Origin: Panorpa germanica
Lineage: Eukaryota > Arthropoda > Insecta > Mecoptera > Panorpidae
DNA length: 64,000 bases
Direction: 5' to 3'
Assembly: GCA_963678705.1 (NCBI GenBank)
Contig: OY783223.1
Coordinates: forward strand, 6,914,721 to 6,978,720
A program made the translations under genes and the position numbers. Below the pieces are notes generated by a model. That model searched no databases and had not been told where the DNA came from. It saw nothing but the letters and a program-made list of their open reading frames with translations. Below, piece by piece: positions 1 to 12,007 of the stretch. Positions within the stretch are counted from its first letter, which is position 1. Every line of letters begins with the position of its first letter.

Positions 1-2589
1 CTTATAATCTCTTTTAAGTATAAGTCGCCGCCGAACTATAGTGATTTGAACTATATAAGATTTTTTACTAGTGAGGTCAACCTGTTAAAAATATTTAGAG
101 ACAATTTTTGATAGACGACTCCATTTCGTACAACATTTCTTTATATATCTGAACGAGAATGACGTTTATAATTGTGCCAAATTTATACCACCTAAACACA
201 CGATTCGCTGTGGCTCTGCCTGATGTGTAATATATTACTTGATATTAGTTGTATAAAAGAGATGGCAAATCTGCGGACGTGACGTACTACCAAATATTGA
301 AATTTTCTATAATTAAATTTTATATAAGGAGTTATTAAAAAATAATTGAACATTTGAGGTTCTAGTAACCCACTTTATCAATATATAGTACACTTTTATA
401 GAAATTAAAACATAGGACACAAGCCCATTCAGCACCACGGTACGGTTAAGATATATTGCAGGCACAAATGTGTAATTCACTTGATAGTATATTATACTAA
501 ATTAAATTCACATTACAGTATATTAAATTTGAACTGTCAAAATAAATATTAGTAAATAAGCATAAGCTGCGACTCCCGTATTGCCGAATTTACCATAGTG
601 AACTTTGTGATTGACAAAGACCCCCCCCCCCACTTTCTTTTAATTCATTTTCATTCAATTCATTTTTATCACATGAAAAACTTATCACTATTAATTTAAT
701 ATTCACTTCTTTAAAACATCCTTTTCGCTAATTAATCCGTTATATCGAAATTCTACAGTATTATGATATGTATTTTTTCTTACTTATTTATTACGCGTTA
801 ATGTAATGTATATTATATTTTTATTTTCTGATGTTTACTTCGTAAATATATTTTGAAGGTATCAACATGTTTGTGTTTTTCTATTATAATCAAAAAGAGA
901 GAAAAGGAGGGGGAGGTAGGTTTTCCACCATAAGTTTTTAATATTTTTAGCTACCCTCTGGACATGAAAAAAAAAGGAAGCGACACTTGACTTATATCAT
1001 AAAAGTAGCCCTTGCCTTACAAAGATTTCCCGAACCCTAATGATTAGCAATTAAACTATATATAAAAAAAACAGCTGTCATTATTAGTAAAGAAAAAATA
1101 AGTTAATTTAAGACAACGATTGGATTCCCCCCTTAATTATGCACGCAACATAATAATTGCATTTGACAATATATTAATATTTAGAAAGGTATAAGGTACG
1201 TAAACGTCAATTTAGTTTTCGTTTAAAGCTGGAAATTTCTTCAGAAAACATATTTAAAACAAATACTTTCCGAAATACAAACTATATAACTTTATTAGAA
1301 ATTAAAAACAAAAGATGACTATAAAACAATTTGTGTATTTCTTTTGTTTTCATCAAATATTATGAGAACGGCATACAAGCAAAAGGCATTGAAAATAATT
1401 ATAAAATTATAAAGCATCAATTATAATCCAAATATTGAATAATTAGTGTAGATCTATTAAGAGAGAAATTAATGCACAGAATTGGTGTAAAACAAGAAAA
1501 AAAATTAGGTAAAGGAAATGATGGAAAAAAAGTGCCAAATTGTACAGTAACCTACATAAGGATTTGTATCTACATAAATATAACAACGTTCTAAATTTAA
1601 ATTATTGTTTAAAGCATAACAATAATTAATATATATTTTGTAATTTTTATATTTAGTCTACAACAAAATTTATGTTTGAGACTGTACAGAAATGTCAATG
1701 GAAGCTATGATATTATTTTATTGTAAGTTTGAATGCCGCAAAATATTTTGGAGAAATTGTCCTAAAATGACATTCTGCGATGATCTATGTATCGATTTAA
1801 TACGGTAATATAAAACTAACATATACGTTCAACCAATTTAATACATTAATACTACAAACAATTAAAAAATCAAATGCGTCATTGCATATACATATAACAA
1901 AAATCCAAATTTTACTCGTGTCAAAAAATATTCAGAAATTACAGTCATATATATTTTGATATTAGTTAAGCATATCGAAAAAAGGACTTACATGAATTAA
2001 TCAAAGCAAAATTATAGATGCACTAAACACATTTTATAATCAGAATTGAATTCCACAAAACACTTATAAAACATAACCTCAAAACAAAACATATTCTTTG
2101 CAAAATTAAAATGAATTGGATTTATTTTCACTTTAGCTACATGTTTTTATTTATAGAGCACTATCTAAGCTTTCAATTGATGTAGAAATTGATAAGCAAC
2201 ATGATAACAAAACAATTAAAAGGAAAATGATATTCAGAGCTTTCCAAACACCTGTTAACCCGTCGGCGTCTAAATGAAAACTACTGGGAGATCGACTCTA
2301 ACGTTTGCATGTTTTAACAAGCAAAAAATATTCGGATGATGACATTTGCTAATACACTATAAAAATACAACTGTAATAATTTCTATTACTAATAGTAATT
2401 TTTCTACATTTCTTTACATCTATGTAAGTAGTATTACAATATTTCTTTAAATTTTAATTGTATGGAAATAAGAAGTAAGAAATAATGTTACATCAAATTC
2501 GAAATTATGAAATTCCAAATTTACTTTCAACTGCAAATCATTGTTAGATATTTTTCAAAAGTAAAATACAGAATTAATACATTTTTAGA
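1..2589. other. Gene-free AT-rich upstream region
   Basis: No coding exon was seen on either strand. The region holds a fragment of the AATGGGCTTGTG element (249-429), a poly-C run near 620-632, and otherwise simple AT-rich DNA. A CATTTTTAG just before the start codon at 2590 looks like a splice acceptor, so a non-coding first exon of the downstream zinc-finger gene probably lies somewhere here. I could not place it. Confidence 0.5.
249..429 (+). repeat. MITE family 1, right-end fragment
   Basis: This matches the right end of the 0.65 kb family 1 element. It has the shared stretch from AAGGAGTTATTAAAAAATAA through TATCAATATATAGTACAC and ends in the terminal motif GGACACAAGCCCATT. The left part carries an ATAAAAGAGATGGCAAATC block that is also seen in other fragments (23.3 kb, 37.2 kb, 62.1 kb). 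Confidence 0.75.
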
Positions 2590-5500
2590 ATGATGTCCCA
2601 GTCTGAAATAGCAATGTTAGAAGATGGTGAAATAGAATCAGATGCAGAAACTTCTGCAGATGTAAAACCTATAGTTGAACAAATCGATAGCAAAGATCCG
2701 AACCCTAAGATAATTAATGAAGCAAAACCGACTAATACTAATAAAAGGAAAACTAGAAAGTCACGGTGGTCTAAAAATACTAACGAAGGTAATTAAATTA
2801 ATATTTCTTCATAGTTACTACTAGTAAAACATAGACTTTATTGAGTTTACATTTATCAAAGACGCACACTTTTATTTAATTCAATTTTATATGTTTCCTT
2901 TATTTTGTTAAATGTTTCTCCTTTGTGTTACAAAAGTTTTTAACATATATAATTGGCAAAATATTAGAAAGAACATATTTATTTAATTTATTTTTTGTTT
3001 GTTTGTATTTCTATTATTTTTTAAGATGATTGGGCAACAAATGTACAAAATGCAATTGCTAAAGCCATTAATAAATCTGTCCCGGAACTGGAAGTCACAG
3101 CAGTGAGTAGTGAAGAAGAAAATGCGTCTTCAAATGAAGCTAATAAACATACTAAAAAAAGAATATACGACGATCGCCGTGGAGATAAGCGTGGTGACAA
3201 AAACAATTCCAAAGACAAAAGTAAGAACAAGGAAAATAATAAGGTAAGTTGTCAATTAAATGTCGATTGCTACCTCTACCAGGATTAGATTTTACCTCCT
3301 CCTTACTCTTCCCACAAACTACACACCCAATATGCTCTCAGATTTATTGCTTCTTATTTTAACAGTAAAAACTTTTTCAGAAACGTAAGACAGAACCTGT
3401 GGCTAAGCCAAAAGTTGAAAATGTTCCTCCTACTCTGCCAGTGGATGAAGAATCATTAGATGAAGATGAATTGATTTGCGTAAGAGGTGCAAGTTTAGTA
3501 CAGAAGGAACCCCTGTTTCCCCCGGAACCATTTGGTAAATATAAGACTATGCTATTAAAATAGTAAATTTAAATTTCAGTATTTTAAATATAGTTCCAGT
3601 GTATCCAACGGATATCATTGGATCTGCATACGATCCTTATGGTTCTGATCGGAGTGGAGATTCTGATAAATCGTACTCTAACAGAAGGCGGTCTCGTCAT
3701 AGAGAGAGAAATGGAAGGCGTCGACAAAGGACAAGAGAAAGTGAGTGGTGTATATAAAAATATTAGAACAACTTATTCAAAAGGGTAGTTCTTTTAGTTT
3801 TGTTGAACAAAGTTGAAATCTCTAAAGCTACAATAAATAGCCTTGTGTACCATGGCTTTGCTTCTATAAAAGTGTATTATATATTGATAAAGTTGACCAG
3901 CAGAATAAGTCGCAATATATATTACCAAATATCCTGATTTGCCATCTCTTTTGTGTGATACATCATTTACTACTAACAGCTGGATTTTACATTCCATCAA
4001 GTTTTATATTACTTATTTTTTTTGTGTCGTCATAAGCAGGGTACCATAAGCAGCGGTAGAGTTCATTTTAAATAGCTATATTTCCCTCAACTTTTGGATA
4101 TTTTAGTTATTTTGAGGATTGTTTTTTTATAATCTTATTATTACAATTATTCTACATACAAAAAAATATTTTTTTAAATTTAAAAATATTTTTAAATATG
4201 TAAATATACCACTGAAGTAAAATCTGTCAAAAAATTGGACCTGGACGGTGTTACCGATTTTGGGTCTTCTATTTATCTGATAAATAAAAACCAAGAAAAT
4301 TATTAATTAGTATGAGTACAGTTATTATCAGAACTAGAGAAAAAAGAAATAATTCAAAATTGACAAAATGGCGCGATTTTGAAATCGAAATTCTAAAATC
4401 TGTGTTTTTTTTACCAGTTATTTAATGAAAAAAATACGAAATTATTGAAATAAGCAAATGATTGTAGTTCAAACGATAGTTATTGATGTTGTGAATAACA
4501 TATTAAAATTTCAGACGATTCGGATGATTAGTTTTTTTTTTCTGTAACACTATGCCGAAAAAAGTAGATTTGAGATAAATGAGATATGGTAAAAGGGCTG
4601 AAGAAACGAAACTATACTAGGGCAAAAGACTACACCTTCGAAATATCATAAAAACTAAATCGATTTTCAGATCTCAATTTTTGCTATTTGGTAATGTAGT
4701 ATTTTATATTTCAGGACAAAGAAGAAGGAATAATAAGAAAGGAAGGTATAGGCGGAATCGTCGTGATAGTTCTAACGGGTCGAAGGAGAAGGATTCTGAA
4801 AAGAAGGTATTATTATTATATGTGTGAACAAAATAAAATTAATTATAAAATATTTATATATAAAGGAGTGTGTGCTATTTCGTGTTCAGATTTTAGAATC
4901 GTATTTTTATGTATTTAGTCTTAATTAGTTACTTGAAGTAAGTAGACATTTGATTATTGCAACCATGGAGTTAGATCTCAGTGTTAGAGTCGTTTAAAAC
5001 TGTAGCTTAAACAAGCAAAATAACTCGGTTACATTTTTTGTTTGTAAACTGTTAACTTGTACTGAAAGAAATATTTTTTAGTTGAATAAGAAACTAATTA
5101 AACACAGACGACTATTAACTGGAAAGAAATGAATTAGATTATCGAAGACACGCGCTTATTCGAATGCAACGTTGTGTCAAAATTTCAAGTCAATCGACCG
5201 ACTACTTTTCGAGTTTTCTAAATGAAAAACACATTATATTATAACTCCATGGTTTTATATAGTTTCATTATATTTTAATTAAGGTCAGCTGAAAAGTAAT
5301 GCATACTGTCTCTCTCTCTCTCTCTCTCTAACTCCAGAACACTCAAAGGTATTTTCTCTTTCAATTTTATCACAAATTATTTTTACTTAATTCCGTTTCG
5401 CATTCTTTAAACGACGCTCGCTCGACTAGGGATAAATGTGCATTACTTTTAAATTGACCTTTTCTTAGAGTTGGCTTAATTTTAAAGAATGTGAAACTCT

Positions 5501-8500
5501 TTCAACTGATATTAGAAGACAGAAATGTATTGGAAGAAACATTTCGACAACAACAAAAGAAATCTATTCATATAATATGACGAAAACTCTTGTTCTTTTT
5601 TAAAAATCGTATCCCTACAAACAATTTTGAAGGATTCGGTTAAGAATCGTACTAGATTCGTATTGGATTCATACAAGAGTCGTAATTGATTCTAAATAGA
5701 GAGAATAAATCTTTATTCATTTTGGAGTTACAACTAAATTTTCAGCTGACCCTTAGTAGAATTTGATGCAGGAAGATAATATTCTCCACTAACACAATAT
5801 TATACCCTTGTTACACAGAACCAAACTGAAGACCAAACTGATGAAGATGACCAAACTAGAATGGAACTCTGCAAATTTTATATAATGAATTGTTGCGTTA
5901 AAAAGAAGAATTGTCGTTATATGCATGAAGATTTTCCGTGCAAGTATTATCACACTGGATTGAAATGCGTGGATGATGATGTTTGTAAATTCGCCCACGG
6001 AAAATCGTTAACAAATGAATTGAGAATAATATTGTTAAAGGTTTATTTTAATATAGTACATTTCTTTAAAGAAGTAGCACACACTACCTGTTTTTAGTAA
6101 AAATGTTATTTATATATATATATATATATATATTTATGTATATATATGTTTTATAGCATATTGAAACAGCACCAAGAGACATAATTGGTGATTATCCAAG
6201 ACTAAGTAAATTGGGTAAGTGACTCTTTTATTTATTTCAACATTTAGTCGCTCTTTTAAATATTTTACCAACGAAAAAGTCGGTTTATGACGTCTATATT
6301 CTTAAAAAGTGGTTTTTATTTGTAAATTACTTTATAGAAATTCTGAAACGTCTCTTATCAACGCAATCACGTCTTCAGAAGGAAGAAAACCCTAGCATGG
6401 TGAATAACCCAACCAGTTCTATTCCGTCATTGCTGTCTCTAAATTTTACAGAGTTTGGTAAGAAATTTTTATATCAAATATATTGTTCTTGAAAATGGGC
6501 TTGTGTCCTCATTTTTTAGTGGTCGATTTTTCAATTGCTGATTGAAGTTGATGTTAATAAATGTGTATTGACGTGTCTATTTTAATAAATATATAAATGT
6601 TGATAGCAATTAAATATTTGAATTGTAGTTTTAGTCTTAATTTCTATAAAAGTGTACTATATATTGATAAAGTGGGTTACTAGAACCTCAAATGTTCAAT
6701 TATTTTTTAATAACTCCTTATATGTTAAGAGATAGTAACAATTAAAAAAAGTCATTTTGTCTCTTTAATTATTAAAGGGATTCAACGTTGTACACATTCG
6801 AAGTGCATGTGACATCACAATCCTTGTGTAAGGTTACCAACCTCACAGCTCATAAATCTCTGCTATATGTATTTTTATATCAAAATATCAAATATTATTT
6901 ACAGCTATTTCAAGGAACACTCAAATTTCAATATTATGTCTGCCTTAGCAGGGTTAAATAATATAAAAACTTATTATTCTTTAACTTGACTTGTTTATTT
7001 GACTACCAACAGTTACAAAACATTACCACAGCACTGACCTAGTCAACAAATAACTGACGTTAAAATGCATTTCACGTCATACAAATGGCCGACCATTTCT
7101 AGCGCTAAAACTACAATTCAAACTTTTAATTGCTATATCTCCGTCAACATTTAGATATTTAATAAAATAGACACGCCAATACACATTTATTAACATCAAT
7201 TTCAATCAACAATTGAAAAATCGACCACTAAAAAATGAGGACACAAGCCCATTGAATATTCAACTCGACAATACAGCGAGTATTGGCGCTTGACGTTGAC
7301 TTTTGTGTCTTCGGGTTCTATCTCTAAACCAGAATTATATTTTCTGGGTTTGATTGTTCATTATGTGTACACATAATCATAAACTTACCAGACAGTGGTG
7401 CAGTAACATATATGAGTCTACAAGACCACTAAAACTTTCAAGGTAAGGTATCGTCCATTATCGGAAATAGTCAAACTTTAATAGTCTGAATTGAAGTCAA
7501 ATATTTGAATTTAATATGGAATTAAACGACAAAGCAAACACTGGTATGTTTATATTTATATTTCCACATCCTTTCCCATATACATTTCGTGATAATATTG
7601 TAGGAACAATGATAACAGAAAACCAGTTTGAGCCTTTTGGTGAAATGAATTCGAAAAAGGACGTTGACATGCGGCAATTTCTTCCCCAAAAGGAAAATAA
7701 TATGTAAGTTTTTAATTTGATATTGATGTAATATAATTAAGTCTCTGTTGCACACCTTTTAGAAGCTGAAAATATTTTTTTGGAATTATTCTGAAATTTA
7801 TATAATTGTACAACATATTAAGTTTATTGTGTGAAAATTTGAAGTCGATTGTAGTAAAACTGTTGGAGATATAGAGTTTTATCTGGTCTGGTTTCGTCTT
7901 TCTTTGAAACTTTTAAACGAGTCGGATCCTTTTGAAATTTTTCACACTCTTTCTTCACATAAATGTCAAATTATGATTGCAGAATATTTTCGCCAGCCCC
8001 CTCTTCTGATATAGACATGAGGTATACACAAATAAGCGCCGCATTCGATCAAAATCTTGGAAATTCACACGAAAACAATATGGATACTACCCAGAATGCA
8101 GTGGAACACCAAATACAATTGAATAATGAGAATGAAAAGATGAATTATGAAGAGTATAATTATGATATAAATAAGAAAGAAAACATGAAAATTGTTGTTG
8201 TACATGATCAGAAAAAAGGTATTCAAAATTTTTCATTATCGGGTTTGTTTCTTCAATAAAATATGGTTTGTAACTTAAATGTTTTCCCTTGCAGATGTGT
8301 TGATGATTGATAATGATGATTACGAAATGTTAACTGACGATGAGGTAAGATACTAAAGAAGAATGTTTTCTTTAATTCTCGTTCATAATCTTTTCGAAGT
8401 CACTGAAAATATTACTTTGTCAAATGTGTAAATATTTAGCCGGAAAAATTCGTTGCTAAAAGGCCCATTGTTTGTTCCATCATATAAAAAGCTCAATCAT

Positions 8501-11500
8501 GAATGTTGAAATAAGATTGGAATCTGTATCTCTACTAATCTTGAAAACTATAAGTCCAACTAAAATTTTGAAAGGATCTCTTGTGGATAATAACATTAGT
8601 TGCCAAAATATATCGATCAGGCGATATTATTCGATTGGGTTGTGAACTCATTTTTAAGGAGGTACAGGACGTTAACGTAAATGATGAAAACGTTGTGAAA
8701 TGGGTTGGAGGGTCGATACAAATAGTTAAAATACATGCTGTCTCAAAATTTTAGAGACCTAGGGTTCATAGTTTTCTTTTTATACATGATTAAAAATAGT
8801 CATTTTCCATACAAATCATAATTTTAAGCTCTATTTCACCACATAATATAACTTTTAACTATAAAAAAATGGTGACACGGCTTTCAAAAACTAGGTGTAT
8901 ATAAAAGAATCTTTTCTGTAACTATTGCAAAAAGAAAATTATCTAAAGGATACCTATTTACGAAAATATTTAAATAAAACCTTCTAGGAACAGTAAATGT
9001 ACGTTATAAGCCGGCAACGTTGCAAATGCCAATTTGTGCGGGAAATTCAAAATCGGAATAAATGTTATATAAAATATAACAATTTATTGGTCAAAGAACC
9101 AAATCACGCATGCGTCAACACACGTAAATTTGCAGCGTTGCAAAATTTATTATTCCTTTTTCAAAATATTTAATTTGAATTTAAATTGAATTAATATAAA
9201 TTTGATATTAATTATAGGTAATTTTTAATTTATTAAACTGTTATATGCATAAAAAAATCATTTTAACAAGCAAAAAGCAGTTTAGGGAATTGAAAAATTC
9301 ATTTTCAAAGGTACAGTCCCAATCTTTGCATACGTATTTTGCATTTCGTATTACCGAGAGATAAACTTTAAACAAGTATTGACGGTACGTCCTGCACCTT
9401 CTTAAGTATTGGTTTTTTAATATTATTGAAATATAAGTTAATAAACGAATATTGACGTTTTACGTAAATAAACGAATATATATCTATTTTAAGTTATTAT
9501 TTAAGTTTTTCGTTTTATATCACGACATTATATTGAAACATTATGGGTTGATGCAACAGCTGCTATAGCTTTGACGTTTAATTCTGCATCACTTTTGCAC
9601 TTCTCTTGTGTAACAGTGATGGTAAAGGTTGACAAATGGCAGTGGCAAAGGACTACATAATCATTTTTTAAAAAGTTTTACCGCTTTAATTGTTAAATGG
9701 ACAAAAATGACTATTTCAATCGTTAACAACTTCTATAATATTGCGAATTGAATAAAAATAATTGGATATTTGAGGTAATGATAGCCAACTTTATCAATAT
9801 ACAGTAGATTTATATAAATTCAGTTATGGTTCACAATCCAAGAATTTTTCCCCTATTTTTCTCATCCTAACTAAGTTAATTTGATCAACTTATAGTAAAA
9901 GAATTAATTATTATTGGACTCACCACACAGGATCGAGTTTTGGGAGCTCACATATCTGCATCTGCAACAAAATAAAAATGTTATTACAATATATTTGTCA
10001 TTCGGCAGATTTCGGACGAAAATAACATCTACAATAATCTTCCACCAGTGATTGAACAACCCAGTGCAATTCTTAGTAAACTTGGAAACCCCCCAACTAT
10101 TGACATCAGCGATTGCGTTTCTAAACTAGTGAACAAGATGGCGTCCACTGAGAATCAACAAAATATTGAAAACAAGTATTATATCTGCTAATGTTATTAT
10201 GATTATATTAATTATGTGCTTTTCGGCTTTACTACCTACATTATTATATTTTTTAAAACATTTCATAGAACCTTCAACTTAAAATTAAACTTAAATTATT
10301 CTAGACCTTTCTATTTCAAAAATTACTTTCTGCTTCTTATTCTCTTGACTCTCTCTCTCTTCATGTTCCCTATACCTCTTTCTTTCTCACCGTTTCCTGC
10401 TTCTCCTTCCTTTTTGCCTGTATCTCCGCCTCTCACCTCTTGCCTTCTTTTTCCCCTTTTAACAAACCCACTATTTTCTTTGCACTATTGTTTTTTCCTT
10501 TCAGACTTCGTTTTACCTCTATCACTCTATTTAGACATAAACCCTCTGGTTTTTCACTTCCTCCTTCTAATTACTTCTGCCATCCATTTGTTCCATTTCT
10601 TTCCCCCCTTCCTATTGCTGTCCACCCTGTCCACACAAAAAAATGGTTGAATATCAGTAGAGCCGGTCCAAGCAAACTCTCGATGGAACTCTTCTTTATC
10701 TAATTAAGCATACTTGTTATTTTCTAGTTTTATGACAAAGCCGAAGAAGTCGCTTTTCAACTTGGATCAGAGCACGAATGACTGTCTCGGAGATTACATC
10801 CAGCCCTACACATCTTCCAACACCATTAAATCCCCAGATCAACCTTCCAAAGACGTCCTAAATGGAGACATAGACCTTCGAAACATCTCTGACCTCGACA
10901 TGCGAAATATAAACTTCGCTCTGTCCAATGTGCTGTCTGGTTTTGCCAATCAACAGGTCAACAACAGCGACACGGACCTGCGTAGCCAAAACAAGAACTA
11001 TCACTCCATGCCCGATACTGTGGAGGTACCTTTACAGTTGGATCAATTAATTGATGCAGAGAAACCATTTAATTTCAAACTTGCCCAAATAAATATACCG
11101 GAAATAGACTACACCAAAATATTACGAGATTTTCCAGAAGATAGAATCCAGTTGGATCCCCGTCTTCGAAAGATTTTTAAAAGCAGCGAGGTTATTGTTG
11201 ATCCAATTTTATCTTTCCCTCGTATTGATCCAAGAATAAATGACCCAAAAATATTTGGTTTGGATTTTAAATTAATTCTACAAACTTCGGATTGGTATAA
11301 TAACTTGGATTCAAACCAAAAAATCTTTGTAAATAAAGAGCTGTCAATTCTGATCACAAATTTGCGACAGTTTACCAGAGAGAATGATAAGTTGGACACT
11401 TCCTTTATCTACAGAAATTTAGCACTTTGCTCAATTTTAAGTAATCTACAGATATCGATCAACGACCAGGGCCAATTTGTTCAATTAAGTCAAAATAAAA

Positions 11501-11688
11501 ATCAAAATTCTGAGAATGATAGTGGTTTAATCGAACACGTGGCACCTGCCACACGTGTGGGAGAGAGCGATACCTACTGGAGCAACGTTTTGCAAGCGTG
11601 CCAAAGTAGCTTCACTTTTTATAATAAAAATGAAAACAGCTACAACAATGGCTGTCGATCGTTCGATAACAGAAACAATGCAGTTTAG
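2590..11688 (+). CDS. su(s): Suppressor of sable / ZC3H4-type CCCH zinc-finger protein, 12 coding exons
   Basis: Coding exons: 2590-2788, 3026-3243, 3381-3534, 3594-3740, 4715-4806, 5819-6040, 6157-6214, 6338-6457, 7604-7703, 7983-8218, 8295-8344, 10009-10175 and 10728-11688 (13 blocks; the first holds the start). All phases agree and give 907 residues. Two tandem CCCH fingers are visible: C288-C296-C302-H306 (spacing 7-5-3) and C311-C320-C326-H330 (8-5-3). They are followed by the family's conserved LLKHIETAPRDIIGDYPRLS segment. The N-terminus has MLEDGEIESDAE and Arg/Lys-rich stretches (RRRSRHRERNGRRR). The C-terminal half repeats short DIDLRN, DIDMR, DTDLR and DPRL motifs typical of ZC3H4/6/8 and Su(s). 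Known role of the family: a nuclear RNA-binding protein that, with Wdr82, attenuates unproductive transcription. I see only two fingers, like the fly protein; vertebrate ZC3H4 has three. An AATAAA lies at 11728. ATG 2590 is followed directly by a second ATG at 2593. Confidence 0.9.
4105..4205. repeat. Dispersed repeat shared with 58.7 kb
   Basis: The block TTTTGAGGATTGTTTTTTTA, then a TTATTCTACATACAAAAAAA stretch, recurs in the same orientation at 58690-58820. It lies in an intron of the zinc-finger gene. No ends or coding potential were identified. Confidence 0.6.
5281..5757. repeat. Candidate inverted-repeat element in su(s) intron
   Basis: The left end AAGGTCAGCTGAAAA is mirrored by TTTTCAGCTGACCCTT at about 5740-5756, about 15 matching bases with one extra base. 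An internal partner (TTTTAAATTGACCTT, ending 5462) also mirrors the left end, so a smaller 180 bp hairpin sits inside. It contains a (TC)n run near 5311. It looks like a small non-autonomous DNA transposon; no transposase reading frame was seen. Confidence 0.5.
6105..6146. repeat. (TA)n microsatellite
   Basis: An alternating TATATA run just upstream of the exon at 6157. It is low-complexity and of interest only as a possible polymorphic marker. Confidence 0.8.
6494..7253. mobile_element. MITE family 1, chimeric copy with two identical ends
   Basis: It starts AATGGGCTTGTGTCC and ends GGACACAAGCCCATT. Unlike other copies, both outer ends carry the CTCATTTTTTAGTGGTCG subterminal sequence. About 135 bp of the left end is joined to the usual right end (GTCTTAATTTCTATAAAAGTG) of an element in reverse orientation. 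It lies in the su(s) intron between exons ending 6457 and starting 7604. It has no coding capacity. Confidence 0.85.
7516..7543 (+). other. Possible alternative first coding exon of su(s)
   Basis: An ATG at 7516 opens MELNDKANT and ends at a donor-like ACTG/GTATGT. Its phase (1) joins in frame to the exon at 7604. No upstream acceptor with the right phase fits, so it is not an internal exon. It could be an alternative start downstream of the MITE, giving a form without the zinc fingers, or it could be chance. Confidence 0.25.
7833..7967 (+). repeat. Truncated copy of family 4 repeat
   Basis: GTCGATTGTAGTAAAACTGT, GGAGATATAGA, TTTGAAACTTTTAAACG and GGATCCTTTTGAAA recur in the same order at 40310-40510. 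The related unit at 34512-34970 is in the opposite orientation. Confidence 0.65.
8654..9405 (+). mobile_element. MITE family 3, full copy flanked by TTAA
   Basis: The left end is TTAA (8654-8657) followed by GGAGGTACAGGACGT. The right end is ACGTCCTGCACCTTC followed by TTAA (9402-9405). TTAA on both sides and short terminal inverted repeats are the signature of piggyBac-type insertion. A second, left-truncated copy lies at 58828-59547 in reverse orientation. It is in a su(s) intron. No transposase frame was seen, so it would be non-autonomous. Confidence 0.75.
9695..9840 (+). repeat. Degenerate MITE family 1 end fragment
   Basis: ATAATTGGATATTTGAGGTA followed by CCAACTTTATCAATATACAG resembles the right end of family 1, with many changes and no terminal GGACACAAGCCC. 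Confidence 0.5.
10310..10625 (+). other. Pyrimidine-rich tract in the last su(s) intron
   Basis: About 300 bases on the plus strand are overwhelmingly C and T (runs of CTCT, TTCC, CCTT). The accompanying Phe/Ser/Pro/Leu reading frames are a by-product of this bias and have no domain, so I do not call a gene. Confidence 0.7.
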
Positions 11689-12007
11689 AATTTGATGTGT
11701 GTTATTTTAAATGTATAAAATTATTATAATAAATAAAATAATAAATAATGATCTTTTCCAATAGCGGTTAGTAGGATTTCTTCATCATTACATTTAATGT
11801 TAATTTTACATAAAATGTATGTTTTTTTTTTCATTTACTCTTTAACAATAAATATTAAATAATAAATTTAAATTAGTTTGACATATGTTTTAGTAAATTA
11901 ACACTTTCTAACATTACGCCAAACACAAAACACAAAACATGTGGAACTATTTCGCAAAATATATTTAATCAGAAATGAAACAAACATTTTTCCAAGCATA
12001 ATTTTCT
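11689..12007. other. Intergenic region between two convergent genes
   Basis: The su(s) gene (plus) and the 1392-residue gene (minus) run towards each other here. Only AT-rich 3' untranslated sequence and the su(s) poly(A) signals are visible. Confidence 0.6.
11728..11733 (+). promoter_or_regulatory. Poly(A) signal of su(s)
   Basis: AATAAA 40 bases after the stop codon at 11688, within a tract of overlapping AATAAA copies. Confidence 0.6.

Noticed and set aside
10216..10703. Two overlapping plus-strand frames rich in Phe, Ser, Pro and Leu
   Set aside because: They are created by the pyrimidine tract, start without a plausible ATG context and overlap in two frames. The region is an su(s) intron.
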